DNA from: Frigoribacterium sp. ACAM 257 | Lineage (GTDB): Bacteria > Actinomycetota > Actinomycetes > Actinomycetales > Microbacteriaceae | Length of the DNA: 64,000 nucleotides | Direction of reading: 5' to 3' | NCBI RefSeq assembly: GCF_007954365.1 | Contig: NZ_VOLO01000001.1 | Span: 620,001 to 684,000 of the forward strand | Shown here: piece after piece, positions 34,463 through 43,205 of the stretch | Layout of the letters: the number at the start of each line of letters is the position of its first letter | Numbering within the stretch: position 1 is the first letter of the stretch | The notes under the pieces: model-generated | Databases searched by the model: none | Told to the model about the DNA's origin: nothing | The model's input: the letters and a program-made list of their open reading frames with translations, nothing else | Program-made: the position numbers and the translations under genes

Positions 34463-35145
34463 TCGCCCGCCCGCTCGCCGACCTCGTGCACCCGAGCTGG
34501 GCTGCGGCCCTCGAGCCCGTCGCGCCGCTCGTGGCCGACATGGGCGAGTACCTCCGCGCCGAGGTGCGCGCCGGTCGCGGCTACCTCCCCGCCGGCGAGG
34601 CCGTGCTGCGCGTCTTCACGACGCCGCTCGACGAGGTGAAGGTGCTCGTCGTCGGGCAGGACCCGTACCCGACGCCCGGCCACCCCATCGGTCTCTCGTT
34701 CGCCACCGCTCCCGACGTCCGTCCCGTGCCTCGCAGCCTGGCGAACATCTACCGCGAGCTGCACGACGACCTCGGCCACCCGCCCGTCGCGCACGGCGAC
34801 CTCACGTCGTGGCAGCGCAGCGGGGTCATGTTGCTCAACCGCGTGCTGACCGTGCGTCCCGGGGAGGCCGGCTCGCACCGCGGCAAGGGCTGGGAGCCGG
34901 TGACGCAGCGTGCCGTCGAGGTGCTGGCCGCCCGCGGCGGGCCGCTCGTGGGCCTGCTGTGGGGGCGCGACGCGGCCTCGCTGGTGCCGATGCTCGGCGA
35001 CGTGCCGACCGTGCAGTCCGCTCACCCGAGCCCGCTCTCCGCGTCGCGGGGCTTCTTCGGGTCGCGGCCCTTCAGCAGGGTCGACGCGCTGCTCGTGCAG
35101 CAGGGCGGCACGCCGGTCGACTGGCGCCTGCCGGACCTGCCCTGA
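34459..35145 (+). CDS. ung: Uracil-DNA glycosylase, family 1
   Basis: This enzyme excises uracil from DNA. 228 residues, normal length. Seen are the water-activating loop [54 protein letters not shown] and the DNA-intercalation loop [20 protein letters not shown]. Family 1 is usual for Ung, so the assignment is firm. GTG 34459 overlaps the preceding stop (GTGA), so it depends on translation of the S51-like gene. Confidence 0.96.
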   Translation: MIARPLADLVHPSWAAALEPVAPLVADMGEYLRAEVRAGRGYLPAGEAVLRVFTTPLDEVKVLVVGQDPYPTPGHPIGLSFATAPDVRPVPRSLANIYRELHDDLGHPPVAHGDLTSWQRSGVMLLNRVLTVRPGEAGSHRGKGWEPVTQRAVEVLAARGGPLVGLLWGRDAASLVPMLGDVPTVQSAHPSPLSASRGFFGSRPFSRVDALLVQQGGTPVDWRLPDLP

Positions 35146-35196
35146 GCTGGCTGGCCTGCCCGCGCCTCCTCGTGGCCGGTGCCGCGCCTCCTTCGT

Positions 35197-35275
35197 GATC
35201 CAGGAGATCGCGGGCCGCGCCTCCTGGATCGTGCACGGCTCAGGACTCGCGATCCCCCCGCTGCGCGATCCAGGA
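35197..35275. repeat. GATCCAGGA repeats between ung and the acetyltransferase
   Basis: The 175-nt gap carries GATCCAGGA at 35197-35205 and 35267-35275 and its complement TCCTGGATC at 35222-35230. The first and inverted copies could form a stem over about 13 bp with two mismatches. It may act as the ung terminator. The gap also holds CGCGCCTCCT-type words at 35161, 35183 and 35217. Confidence 0.55.
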
Positions 35276-35320
35276 CCCGTCTTCCTGAACGAGGAGGCGG
35301 CAGCGTGCCAGAGTGGGGAC

Positions 35321-35923
35321 GTGCTCGAGGAGGAATACCAGCAGAGGCGGCAGCTGCCGCGCCGACTTCGTCCGGCGCCGGCCCCCGAGCCCGAGTTCTC
35401 GTTCGAGATCCGGCCGCTCGAGCCCGCCGACCTCCCGTACGTGCGGGAGATCTACGCCCACTACGTCGCGAACTCGAGCGTCACCTTCGACGAGAAGGCG
35501 ATGACGCTCGCCGAGTGGCGACGCAAGGCCGCCGTCGGGCAGAAGCTCGGCATGCCGTTCCTGGTCGCGGTCAGCCCGGCCGGCGAGGTGCTCGGCTACG
35601 CCCACGCGGCTCCCTGGGGCGGCAAGGCCGCGTACCGGTACACGGTCGAGACGTCGATCTTCCTGCGGGCGGCGACGACGGGACGCGGACTCGGCCGGGC
35701 CCTGCTGGAGGCGCTGGTCGAGGCCTGCAGGGAGGCCGGCATCCGCGAGATGATCGCGGTCATCGCCGATGCGAAGGCCGACGCCTCCATCGCTCTGCAC
35801 TCCCGGCTCGGCTTCGTGGAGGTCGGCCGGATGGGACGGGTCGGCTTCAAGTTCGGCCGCTGGCTCGGCACCGTCACGATGCAGAAGTCGCTCAAGAAGC
35901 GGCGCGGACGCGACAAGCCGTGA
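35321..35923 (+). CDS. GNAT acetyltransferase, phosphinothricin-acetyltransferase-like
   Basis: 200 residues. The core resembles PAT/YwnH acetyltransferases: IRPLEPADLPYVREIYAHYVANSSVTFDE, VLGYAHAAPWGGKAAYRYTVETSIFL, then the acetyl-CoA loop TTGRGLGRALLEALVE and SIALHSRLGFVEVGRMGRVGFKFGRW (conserved spans). Members acetylate small amino compounds, often as detoxification. The start GTG 35321 has CAGAGT 6 nt upstream, a variant of the leaderless box. The C-terminus is Lys/Arg-rich. Confidence 0.88.
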   Translation: MLEEEYQQRRQLPRRLRPAPAPEPEFSFEIRPLEPADLPYVREIYAHYVANSSVTFDEKAMTLAEWRRKAAVGQKLGMPFLVAVSPAGEVLGYAHAAPWGGKAAYRYTVETSIFLRAATTGRGLGRALLEALVEACREAGIREMIAVIADAKADASIALHSRLGFVEVGRMGRVGFKFGRWLGTVTMQKSLKKRRGRDKP

Positions 35924-35951
35924 CACGGCCGCCCGCGCCTAGGCTCGACGC

Positions 35952-37400
35952 GTGTTCGAACTCCACCACCTCAGCGCCCAGGAGCAGTGGGACTGGCTCC
36001 GCCGCGGCGAGGTCACGCCCCGCGAGCTGACCGACCACTACCTGGCACGGATCGACCGGCTCGACTCGGGCGACGACGGCGTCGGCGCGTTCGTCGCGGT
36101 CGGGGCCGACGCCGCCCGCGACCGGGCCGACGCTCTCGGGCGCGCAGGCCGCAGCACGGCGCCGCTCTGGGGCCTTCCCCTCGCCGACAAGGACCTGACC
36201 GACCGCGCCGGCCTGCCGACCGGCCTCGGCTCGCGGCTCTCCCGCGGGCGCGTCCCCGAGCAGGACTCGGAGATCTCCGCGGTGCTGGGCGAGGCCGGCG
36301 CGGTCAGCCTCGGCAAGACCGCGACGCCCGAGTTCGGCCTCACGGGCTACACCGAGCCGGTGGTCGGGCCCGTCACGCGCAATCCGTGGCGGCGCGATCT
36401 CGGCGCGGGCGGCTCCAGCGGGGGAGCGGCCGCCGCGGTCGCCGCCGGGCTGCTGCCCTTCGCGCCCGGCTCGGACGGCGGGGGCTCGATCCGCATCCCC
36501 GCAGCCATGACCGGGCTCGTCGGCCTCAAGCCGTCCCGGGGCCGCGTGCCCGCACAGTCGGGCATCACGAGCCTCGGCGGACTCGCCGTCGGCGGGCCGA
36601 TCGCCCGCACGGTCGCGGACGCCGCGATGCTGCTCGACGCCATGGTCTCGCCCGACGGCCGGGCGCCGCGCGACCACTTCGCCCTGCGGGCGCCAGGCTC
36701 GCCCGACGGGGCGTGGCTCGGCACCGCCGTCCGCGGCGAGGGGCGGTTCCAGCTCGGGGTGCTGACGGCCAGCCCGTGGGACGACGCGTACGACGTCCGG
36801 GTCGACCCGCGCCTCCTGGGGGTGCTGCGCGACACCGCCGACCAGCTCGACGCCCTCGGGCACGGCGTGGACGACGCGTCGCTGCCGGGCTCGGACCCGG
36901 GGGCGCCGAACTACCCGGCCCTGTTCCGGACGATCTGGCAGGCCAGCGCGGCGGGCATCCCCGCCGAGACCGACGACGACTTCGCGCTGCTCGAGCCGAT
37001 GACCGCCTGGCTGGTGCGGCGCGGCCGCGAGCTCGGCGCCCGCGAGCTGGGCGCTGCCCTCGCCGGCCTGAGCGCCTTCGAGCAGAGCGTGATCGCGGCC
37101 TTCGACCGCTTCGACGCCGTGCTGACGCCGTCGCTCGCGCTGCTGCCGCCGGCCCTCGGCTGGCACGACGCCGACGACCCTGAGCGCGCCTTCGAGCAGC
37201 AGTGCCTCGTGTCGCCGTTCACCTCGTTCGTCAACGTCGCGGGCCTGCCCGCGATCACGCTGCCGGTGGCAGAGGTCGACGGGCTGCCCGCCGGGGTGCA
37301 GCTGATCGGCCGGCCGGGCCGGGAGGACGTGCTGCTCGCGATCGGCGCCCAGCTCGAGCGGCGCCTGCGCTGGCAGCGACGGCATCCCGACTGCTGGTGA
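35952..37400 (+). CDS. Amidase signature family hydrolase
   Basis: 482 residues of the amidase signature family, cytoplasmic. The triad region is visible: Lys in LPLADKDLTDRAG, cis-Ser in LGAGGSSGGAAAAVAAGL, and nucleophile Ser in GSDGGGSIRIPAAMTGLVGLKPSRGRVP (conserved spans). It is not the GatA of the transamidosome by context, since no gatB/gatC is near. The substrate is unknown. GTG 35952 has TAGGCT 6 nt upstream (35940-35945), so it is probably leaderless. It converges on the peptide ABC operon. Confidence 0.9.
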   Translation: MFELHHLSAQEQWDWLRRGEVTPRELTDHYLARIDRLDSGDDGVGAFVAVGADAARDRADALGRAGRSTAPLWGLPLADKDLTDRAGLPTGLGSRLSRGRVPEQDSEISAVLGEAGAVSLGKTATPEFGLTGYTEPVVGPVTRNPWRRDLGAGGSSGGAAAAVAAGLLPFAPGSDGGGSIRIPAAMTGLVGLKPSRGRVPAQSGITSLGGLAVGGPIARTVADAAMLLDAMVSPDGRAPRDHFALRAPGSPDGAWLGTAVRGEGRFQLGVLTASPWDDAYDVRVDPRLLGVLRDTADQLDALGHGVDDASLPGSDPGAPNYPALFRTIWQASAAGIPAETDDDFALLEPMTAWLVRRGRELGARELGAALAGLSAFEQSVIAAFDRFDAVLTPSLALLPPALGWHDADDPERAFEQQCLVSPFTSFVNVAGLPAITLPVAEVDGLPAGVQLIGRPGREDVLLAIGAQLERRLRWQRRHPDCW

Positions 37401-37447
37401 GGCGCGGCTGACCTGCGCGGCCGCCCCCGCTCGACGACGGGCCCGGG

Positions 37448-38278
37448 TCAGGGGCCGTCGAGCGTCGGCACCGACGCGATGAGGCGCTTCGTGTAGTCGT
37501 GCTGCGGCCGTCCCAGCACGTCGGCGGTGGCGCCCTGCTCGACGATGCGCCCGCCCTGCAGCACGGCCACGCGGTCGCTCAGGTGCTGCACGAGCCCGAC
37601 GTCGTGCGACACGATCAGCAGCGACAGCCCGAGGGCGTCGCGCAGCTCGGCCAACAGGCCGAGGATCTGCGCGCGCACCGTGACGTCGAGGGCGCTCATC
37701 GGCTCGTCTCCGACCAGCAGGTCGGGGCCGTGCACGACGGCGCGGGCGAGGGCGACGCGCTGACGCTGGCCGCCGCTCAGCTCGTGCGGCCACAGGTCGA
37801 CGCCCCGGGGCTCGAGGCCGACGCGCTCGAGCACCTCGGCAACCATCCGGCGGTGGTCGCCCGGCACCCGCAGCAGGCGAAGCGGCTCGGCCACGACGTC
37901 GCCGATCCGCATGCGGGGGTCGAGCGAGCTGTACGGGTCCTGCAGCACGACGCCCGTGCGGCGGCGCAGCCAGCGGAGGCGCGAGGCGCGGTCGGGACGC
38001 ACCTCGCGCCCGTCGAACGTCACGGTGCCGGCGGTCGGCCGGTCGAGGGCGAGCAGGAGCCGCACCAGGGTCGACTTGCCCGAGCCGGACTCGCCGATCA
38101 GGGCGACGCTCTCGCCCCGTCCGACGTCGAGGTCGGCCTCGACGAGGGCGTGCCGCACCGGCCCCGGCTGGAACGGCGACCGGCGGGGGAGCGTGAAGGT
38201 GCGCGAGAGGTCACGGCCGCTCAGCAGCGGCCCGGGGCCGGTGCCTGCGTCGTCGTGCTGCGTGTCCGAGCCGGTCAC
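37448..38278 (-). CDS. Peptide/nickel ABC transporter ATP-binding protein, OppF/DppF type
   Basis: 276 residues. Walker A IGESGSGKST, Q-loop VLQDPYSSLDPRM, signature ELSGGQRQRVALARA, Walker B LLVGDEPMSALD and H-loop IVSHDVG. The start of the DppF-type domain is TFTLPRRSPFQPGPVRHALVE. It is the last gene of the operon and pairs with the OppD-type ATPase. The GTG at 38276-38278 overlaps the upstream stop by 4 nt. Confidence 0.92.
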   Translation of the reverse strand: MTGSDTQHDDAGTGPGPLLSGRDLSRTFTLPRRSPFQPGPVRHALVEADLDVGRGESVALIGESGSGKSTLVRLLLALDRPTAGTVTFDGREVRPDRASRLRWLRRRTGVVLQDPYSSLDPRMRIGDVVAEPLRLLRVPGDHRRMVAEVLERVGLEPRGVDLWPHELSGGQRQRVALARAVVHGPDLLVGDEPMSALDVTVRAQILGLLAELRDALGLSLLIVSHDVGLVQHLSDRVAVLQGGRIVEQGATADVLGRPQHDYTKRLIASVPTLDGP

Positions 38279-39048
38279 GGTGCCCTCCAGGTCGTCGCAC
38301 GCGTCGCCTCGACGAGGCCGCGCGTCACGGGGTGGGCAGGCGAGCCGAGGAGGCGGGCGACCGGCCCGCTCTCGACCACGCGTCCCCGGGACAGCACCGC
38401 CGCCTCCTCGGCCACCTGCGCCAGCACCGCGAGGTCGTGCGTGACGAACAGGAGCGAGGCCCCGCGCTCGTCGACCAGCCGTCGGAACAGGGCGAGCACC
38501 TCGGCCTGCGTCGTCACGTCGAGGGCGGTCGTCGGCTCGTCCGCGAGCAGCACGGCCGGGCGGGCGATCAGGGCCGTCGCGATCACGGCTCGCTGGCGCT
38601 GGCCGCCCGACAGCTGGTGCGGCCACGAGTCGGCGACCGACTCGTCGAGCCCGACCTCGGCCAGGGCCTCGACGGCGCGGCGGCGCGCGTCGGCCCGGGA
38701 GACGCGGCCGTGCAGGCGCAGCGGCTCGGCCACCTGGCGCCCGATGGTCATGACGGGGTCGAGGGCCGTGCGCGGGTCCTGGAAGACGGCGGCGATCGTC
38801 GCTCCCCGCAACGGGGCGAGCTGCCGGTCGGAGAGGCCGACGAGCTCGCGGCCGTCGAGGCGGATGCTGCCCGTCACGACGGCCTGCGGCGGCAGCAGGC
38901 CGAGCACGGCGAGGGTCGTCATCGACTTGCCCGAGCCCGACTCGCCGATCAGGCCGAGGCGGGCTCCGTCGGCGAGGTGCAGCGAGACGCCGTCGACGAC
39001 GCGACGGCCGTCGATCGTGACGGTCAGGTCGTCGACGTCGAGGCTCAC
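38275..39048 (-). CDS. Peptide/nickel ABC transporter ATP-binding protein, OppD/DppD type
   Basis: 257 residues. Walker A IGESGSGKSM (Met instead of Thr/Ser after Lys-Ser), Q-loop VFQDPRTALDPVMTIG, signature QLSGGQRQRAVIATAL, Walker B VLLADEPTTALD, and H-loop VTHDLAVLAQ. It lacks the long C-terminal oligopeptide domain with Cys residues that many OppD proteins carry. The GTG at 39046-39048 overlaps the permease stop. Confidence 0.92.
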   Translation of the reverse strand: MSLDVDDLTVTIDGRRVVDGVSLHLADGARLGLIGESGSGKSMTTLAVLGLLPPQAVVTGSIRLDGRELVGLSDRQLAPLRGATIAAVFQDPRTALDPVMTIGRQVAEPLRLHGRVSRADARRRAVEALAEVGLDESVADSWPHQLSGGQRQRAVIATALIARPAVLLADEPTTALDVTTQAEVLALFRRLVDERGASLLFVTHDLAVLAQVAEEAAVLSRGRVVESGPVARLLGSPAHPVTRGLVEATRATTWRAP

Positions 39049-39890
39049 GAGGACGCCCCCCTCAGCCTCGGGTCGGCGGCGTCGCGCACGGCGTCGCCGA
39101 GCAGGTTGAGCGCCAGCACGGTCAGCGTGATGGCCAGCCCCGGCCAGACGATCGTCCACGGGTGCACGCCGAGGAACTTCTGCAGGTCCGCGAGGAGGCG
39201 CCCCCACGAGGCCGTCTCGGCCGACGCCCCGTAGCCGAGGAACGACAGCCCCGCCTCCGCGAGGATCGACGTCGCCATCGCGAGGGACAGCTGCACGACG
39301 AACACCGGCGCGATGTTCGGCAGCACGTGCCGCAGCAGAACGGTCGCGGTGCCGGCGCCCGACGCGCGGGCGGCCGTGACGTAGTCCTCCCGCGCGACGC
39401 GGCGGATCTCGCTCCGCGAGACACGGGCGATGGTCACGCCGTAGCCGAGGCCCGAGGCGACAACGACGACCCCGAGCGACCCACCGAACGCCGCGGCGAG
39501 TGCCATCGCGACGAGGATGGTGGGGAACGCGACGAGGACGTCGATGAGGACGGCGACCGACTCGCGCACGATGCGTGCGGTCAGCGAGCCGAGGGCGGCG
39601 AGGCCGAGCCCCACGACGAGCGCGAGCACCCCGGCCGACACGGCCACGACCACGGTGGTGCCGCTCGCCGCCATCAGGTAGCTGGCGATGTCGCGGCCGA
39701 CGGCGTCGGTGCCGAACAGGTGCCCGCCCGACGGGGGCAGCCAGGCCGAGTAGGGATCCGTGCGGAACGGGTCGGCCGGGGTCCAGACCCGGCTGACCGC
39801 CGCGGCGAGGGCGACGAGGGCCAGCCAGGCGACGGCCGCCGCGCCCTGGGGTCGGCGCAGCAGGGAGCGCACGAACGAGCCGCGCCTCAT
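39045..39890 (-). CDS. Peptide/nickel ABC transporter permease, OppC/DppC type
   Basis: 281 residues with about six membrane segments. The DppC signature GGHLFGTDAVGRDIASYLMAA follows the first membrane segment and periplasmic loop, and the EAA loop is EDYVTAARASGAGTATVLLRHVLPN. ATG 39888-39890 overlaps the OppB-type stop (ATGA). Confidence 0.93.
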   Translation of the reverse strand: MRRGSFVRSLLRRPQGAAAVAWLALVALAAAVSRVWTPADPFRTDPYSAWLPPSGGHLFGTDAVGRDIASYLMAASGTTVVVAVSAGVLALVVGLGLAALGSLTARIVRESVAVLIDVLVAFPTILVAMALAAAFGGSLGVVVVASGLGYGVTIARVSRSEIRRVAREDYVTAARASGAGTATVLLRHVLPNIAPVFVVQLSLAMATSILAEAGLSFLGYGASAETASWGRLLADLQKFLGVHPWTIVWPGLAITLTVLALNLLGDAVRDAADPRLRGASS

Positions 39891-40840
39891 CGCTCGACCT
39901 CGCGCAGCCGGGGGTCGAGCCGCCTGTGCGCGACGTCCACGAGCAGCCCGACGAACAGGACGATCGCGGTGAGCGTCATCAGCTCGCCCTGCACCTTCGT
40001 GAGGTCGCGGCGGCCCACGTCGGTGACGAGCATCCGTCCGAGGCCGGGAAGCGTGAAGAGCTGCTCGACGACGACTGCGCCGACCACCAGGCCGACGACC
40101 TGCAGGCCGAGCACGCTGACGACGCTGAGCATCACGTTCGGCAGGCCGTGCCGGAGCAGCGCGCGGTCGAGGGTCATGCCCTTGGCCGCGGCGGCGCGGA
40201 GGTAGTCCTGGTCGAGCGCGCCGATCGCGGCCGACCGGGTGAAGCGCAGCAGCACCGCACCCTCGATGATCCCGATCGTGAGGGCGGGCAGCACGAGCGA
40301 GCGCAGCGCCCGCCCGGGATCCTGCCAGCCGTCGAGCGGCCAGCCCTGGGTGGGCAGCCAGCCGAGCGTCACCGCGAAGAGCGCGATGAGGAGCATGCCG
40401 AGCCAGACGGCGGGCACCGCGGCGAGCAGCTGCGATCCGACGCCGACGACGAGGCCGACGGGACGGCGGTGCCGGGCGGCGGCCCAGACGCCGGCGGGGA
40501 CGCCGATCAGCAGCCCGAAGACGAGCGACAACCCGGCGAGCGGCAGGGTGACGCCGAGCTTCTCCGCGATCTCGCCGGCGACGGGGCTGCCGGTCACGAG
40601 CGAGTCGCCGAGGTCCAGCCGCAGCAGCCCGCCGGCCCACTCCAGGTACTGCGCGACGATCGGCCGGTCGAGGCCGAGCTGTTCGCGCAGCGCCGCGACC
40701 TGGGCCGCCGAGCCCGTCGTGCCCGCGATCGACTGCGCCACGTCGCCCGGCAGGAGGCGGAGGGTCGCGAAGATCAGCACGCTCGCGACCACGAGCCCCA
40801 GGGCGAAGAGGGCGGTGCGTCCGAGCAGGAACCGGGTCAC
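39887..40840 (-). CDS. Peptide/nickel ABC transporter permease, OppB/DppB type
   Basis: 317 residues with six membrane segments. The N-terminus VTRFLLGRTALFALGLVVASVLIFATLRLLPGD is the usual first-helix start of DppB (conserved span). The EAA loop is DQDYLRAAAAKGMTLDRALLRHGLPN. The ending LVDVAHRRLDPRLRE is family-typical. The start GTG 40838-40840 overlaps the SBP stop; an open frame to 40948 is not used. Confidence 0.93.
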   Translation of the reverse strand: MTRFLLGRTALFALGLVVASVLIFATLRLLPGDVAQSIAGTTGSAAQVAALREQLGLDRPIVAQYLEWAGGLLRLDLGDSLVTGSPVAGEIAEKLGVTLPLAGLSLVFGLLIGVPAGVWAAARHRRPVGLVVGVGSQLLAAVPAVWLGMLLIALFAVTLGWLPTQGWPLDGWQDPGRALRSLVLPALTIGIIEGAVLLRFTRSAAIGALDQDYLRAAAAKGMTLDRALLRHGLPNVMLSVVSVLGLQVVGLVVGAVVVEQLFTLPGLGRMLVTDVGRRDLTKVQGELMTLTAIVLFVGLLVDVAHRRLDPRLREVER

Positions 40841-42357
40841 TCCGTGACGGCCAGCGCGGACAGGTCGAGGCGGGTGCTGGTGGACGACGTCGGGAAGCCC
40901 GTGACGCCGTCGCGCACGGCCGTCAGCGTCGTCGCGGTGTAGAGCCACTCGGCGGGGGCGTCCTCCGACACGATCCGGGCGGCCTCGGCGAGCTTCGAGG
41001 CGGCGACGTCGGGGTCGGTCGCGGCCAGCGACTCGGCGTAGAGCTGCTGGACGGGAGCCGAGTCGTAGCCCCAGTAGTACGTCGGGTCGGCCCAGTTCGA
41101 GAAGTCGTGGGTCTCGGCGTGGTTCACCATGCTCAGCTGGAAGTCGCGCGTGCCGCCGTCGGCGGGCGGCGCGAGCACGTCGTTGAGCCAGGTCGTGAAG
41201 TCGACCTGCTGCACCGTCAGCGTGACGCCGACGTCGGCGAGCTGGGTGGTGAGCACGTCGCCGATCGCGGCGGGGTAGAAGTTCGCGTACTCGAGCGTGA
41301 GGTCGAGGTCGTCGGCGTGGCCCGCCTCCGCCAGGAGCTGCTTCGCCTGGTCAGGGTCGTAGGCGTCGACGTCGGTCAGGTCCTCGTAGCCGGGGTCGAG
41401 CTCGGGGATCGGGCCGCCCTGGTCGACGGCCGAGCCGCCCACGGCCGCGATCAGCGCGTCGTTGTCGACGGCCATCCGGATCGCCTGGCGCACCCGCGGG
41501 TCGGTGAAGGGGGCGACGGCGTTGTTGAAGGCGAGGGTGTACTTGTCGGTCGTCTGGCCCTGCTCGACCGTGATGCCGTCGACACCGTCGAACTGAGAGG
41601 CGAGGGTCGCGTCGACCGCCGTCTGCACGTCCAGGTCGCCCGAGAGGGTCGCGTTGATCGCGGCGGAGCCGTCCGTGACGTAGCGGAACACGACACCGGC
41701 GACGCCCGCGGCCTCGCCCCAGTAGTCGTCGTTCCGCTCGAGGCGGAGGCTGTCGCCCTGGGTCCACGAGGCGAGCGTGAACGGCCCCGTGCCGTTGGCG
41801 GTCGTCGAGAGGTCGTTGGTGGCCGCCTGCTCGAGCACGAGCCCGGCACGGCCCGTCAGGGCGAACAGCAGGGCTGAGTCGGGCTGCGTCAGCGTGAGCA
41901 CGACGGTGTCGTCGGCGGGGGAGCTGACGTCGGCGACGGAGGCGAGGTCGGCGTGGCCGGCGAGCGACTCGTCGTCGGCGACCTGCTGCAGCGACCACAC
42001 GACGTCGGCGGCGGTCATCGCGGCGCCGTCGTGGAAGGTCACGCCGTCCTGCAGGGTGAACGTGTAGGTCAGGCCGTCCGCGCTGATCGTGTGCTCGCTG
42101 GCCAGCACGTCGACGATCTCGTTGTCCTGCGTGCGGCCGACGAGGCCCTGGTAGACGTTGTCGATCAGCACCTGGTCGAGGGCGATGCCGGAGGTGGTGC
42201 GGACGTCGAGGTCGGAGGGCTCGAGCACGAGGCCCACCGTGACGGTCGCGTCGGCACCGCCGCGTGGGGTGTCGGAGCCGCCCGCGGTGCACCCGGCGAG
42301 CAGGGCGAGCGAGGCGGCGGCGGCGACCACGGGGACGAGGAGGCGGGAGGGGCGCAT
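40837..42357 (-). CDS. Peptide ABC transporter substrate-binding lipoprotein (family 5)
   Basis: 506 residues, first gene of the five-gene operon. The signal peptide ends in lipobox LLAGC (Cys23). The SBP_bac_5 body shows SALLFALTGRAGLVLE, SLRLERNDDYWGEAAGVAGVVFRYV, NNAVAPFTDPRVRQAIRMAVDNDALI and AEAARIVSEDAPAEWLYTATTL (conserved spans). Peptides, or in some relatives nickel or opines, are possible ligands; sequence does not decide. ATG 42355-42357 has only a weak ribosome site. Transcription may start from TAGATT near 42548 on the minus strand. Confidence 0.93.
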   Translation of the reverse strand: MRPSRLLVPVVAAAASLALLAGCTAGGSDTPRGGADATVTVGLVLEPSDLDVRTTSGIALDQVLIDNVYQGLVGRTQDNEIVDVLASEHTISADGLTYTFTLQDGVTFHDGAAMTAADVVWSLQQVADDESLAGHADLASVADVSSPADDTVVLTLTQPDSALLFALTGRAGLVLEQAATNDLSTTANGTGPFTLASWTQGDSLRLERNDDYWGEAAGVAGVVFRYVTDGSAAINATLSGDLDVQTAVDATLASQFDGVDGITVEQGQTTDKYTLAFNNAVAPFTDPRVRQAIRMAVDNDALIAAVGGSAVDQGGPIPELDPGYEDLTDVDAYDPDQAKQLLAEAGHADDLDLTLEYANFYPAAIGDVLTTQLADVGVTLTVQQVDFTTWLNDVLAPPADGGTRDFQLSMVNHAETHDFSNWADPTYYWGYDSAPVQQLYAESLAATDPDVAASKLAEAARIVSEDAPAEWLYTATTLTAVRDGVTGFPTSSTSTRLDLSALAVTE

Positions 42358-42662
42358 GGCGGTGGAGGTGCCTTTCGGGAGCGGTTCGGGTCGGTGCGCG
42401 TCGTCGCTCGTGGCGACCTGCGCACTCCGGTCGAAGGAGGACCGTCGTCGCTTGTGGACGTCGGACCGCGGCTGGCGCGTCGTCGCTGCCGGACTGACGC
42501 GCCGCCCCTCGCCCCCGGGTCGCTGCCGGACCCGTGGACGTCAGAGAATCTACTACACGGGCGTCGGCCGGGCGCGGGGCTGTCGGGCGTGCCTGTGCAC
42601 CTGCCCCGAGGGGCAGCCGCCGAGTGGCGGATGAGGCAAGGCTCACCTACATTGAACGGGAC
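42358..42662. other. 305-nt divergent intergenic region
   Basis: This spacer separates the peptide ABC operon (minus) from the SIP-like gene (plus). It holds a near-repeat of CGTCGTCGCTCGTGG/CGTCGTCGCTTGTGG (about 42399 and 42443), a hairpin CTGCCCC-GA-GGGGCAG (42601-42616), an IdeR-like box (42632-42650) and the SIP-like -10. No gene is seen in it. Confidence 0.6.
42632..42650 (+). promoter_or_regulatory. Predicted IdeR/DtxR iron box, SIP-like gene
   Basis: TGAGGCAAGGCTCACCTAC matches the 19-bp IdeR/DtxR consensus (TTAGGTTAGSCTAACCTAA) at 14 of 19 positions. It overlaps the -10 box TACATT (42648-42653), which lies 9 nt before the start codon. Iron-bound repressor would block transcription. 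Confidence 0.65.
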
Positions 42663-43112
42663 ATGATCCTCGACTTCGCCGACCCGCCCCTGCCGTACGA
42701 CGCGATCCGCGTCCTCTTCGCGGGCGACGCCTCCTCGGTCCCGACCCTCCGGGCCATGCTCGCCGCGCTGCCGATCTGTGCGCGCGGCCAGGTCTTCGTC
42801 GAGGTCGACACCGCCGCCGAGATCGAGTCGCTGCCGTCGCCCGGCCGCGTCACGGTCACCTGGCTCGCTCGTGACCGCCGCTCGGGCGCTCCCGGCACCG
42901 GGCTCTCCTGCGCGCCCGGCGAGGCGGTCGAGCGCGCAGTCCGTGCCTGGCTCGCGGAGATGTACGTCGACGCCGACGCCCTGGCCGAGGCCGAGCACCT
43001 GATCTGGCTCGGCGGCCCTGAGGGGTTCGCCTGGGACCTGCGCCGGGACCTGCACGACATGGTCCCCTCTGCCCAGGACGCCTCGCGCGACCGGGGCGCG
43101 ACCGCGGTCTGA
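42663..43112 (+). CDS. Stand-alone siderophore-interacting (SIP) domain protein
   Basis: 149 residues. It matches only the C-terminal NAD(P)H-binding half of siderophore-interacting flavoproteins: IRVLFAGDASSVPTLRAMLAALP, GQVFVEVDTAAEIESLP, VTVTWLAR and AEAEHLIWLGGPEGFAWDLRRDL. The FAD-binding half (RxYT motif) is missing. It may be a partner or regulator of the full-length SIP gene downstream. The ATG 42663 is chosen because an iron box and -10 lie just upstream. Confidence 0.85.
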   Translation: MILDFADPPLPYDAIRVLFAGDASSVPTLRAMLAALPICARGQVFVEVDTAAEIESLPSPGRVTVTWLARDRRSGAPGTGLSCAPGEAVERAVRAWLAEMYVDADALAEAEHLIWLGGPEGFAWDLRRDLHDMVPSAQDASRDRGATAV

Positions 43113-43176
43113 GCCCGGGCCTCCAGGCCGGTGTGGTCGACACCTGTCGCTCGACGTCGAGATGATCCCTGGCGAC

Positions 43177-43199
43177 TTAGGTTAGGCATGCCTTAGGCT
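43177..43199 (+). promoter_or_regulatory. Predicted IdeR/DtxR iron box and -10 of the SIP gene
   Basis: TTAGGTTAGGCATGCCTTA (43177-43195) matches 15 of 19 positions of the IdeR/DtxR box, with a perfect left half. The -10 box TAGGCT (43194-43199) overlaps its end and lies 6 nt before the GTG start, so the mRNA is probably leaderless and iron-repressed. Confidence 0.8.
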
Positions 43200-43205
43200 C
43201 GACTC

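Noticed and set aside
35952-37400. GatA subunit of Glu-tRNA amidotransferase
   Set aside because: The amidase motifs fit the broad family, but no gatB or gatC lies nearby, so only a general amidase is called.
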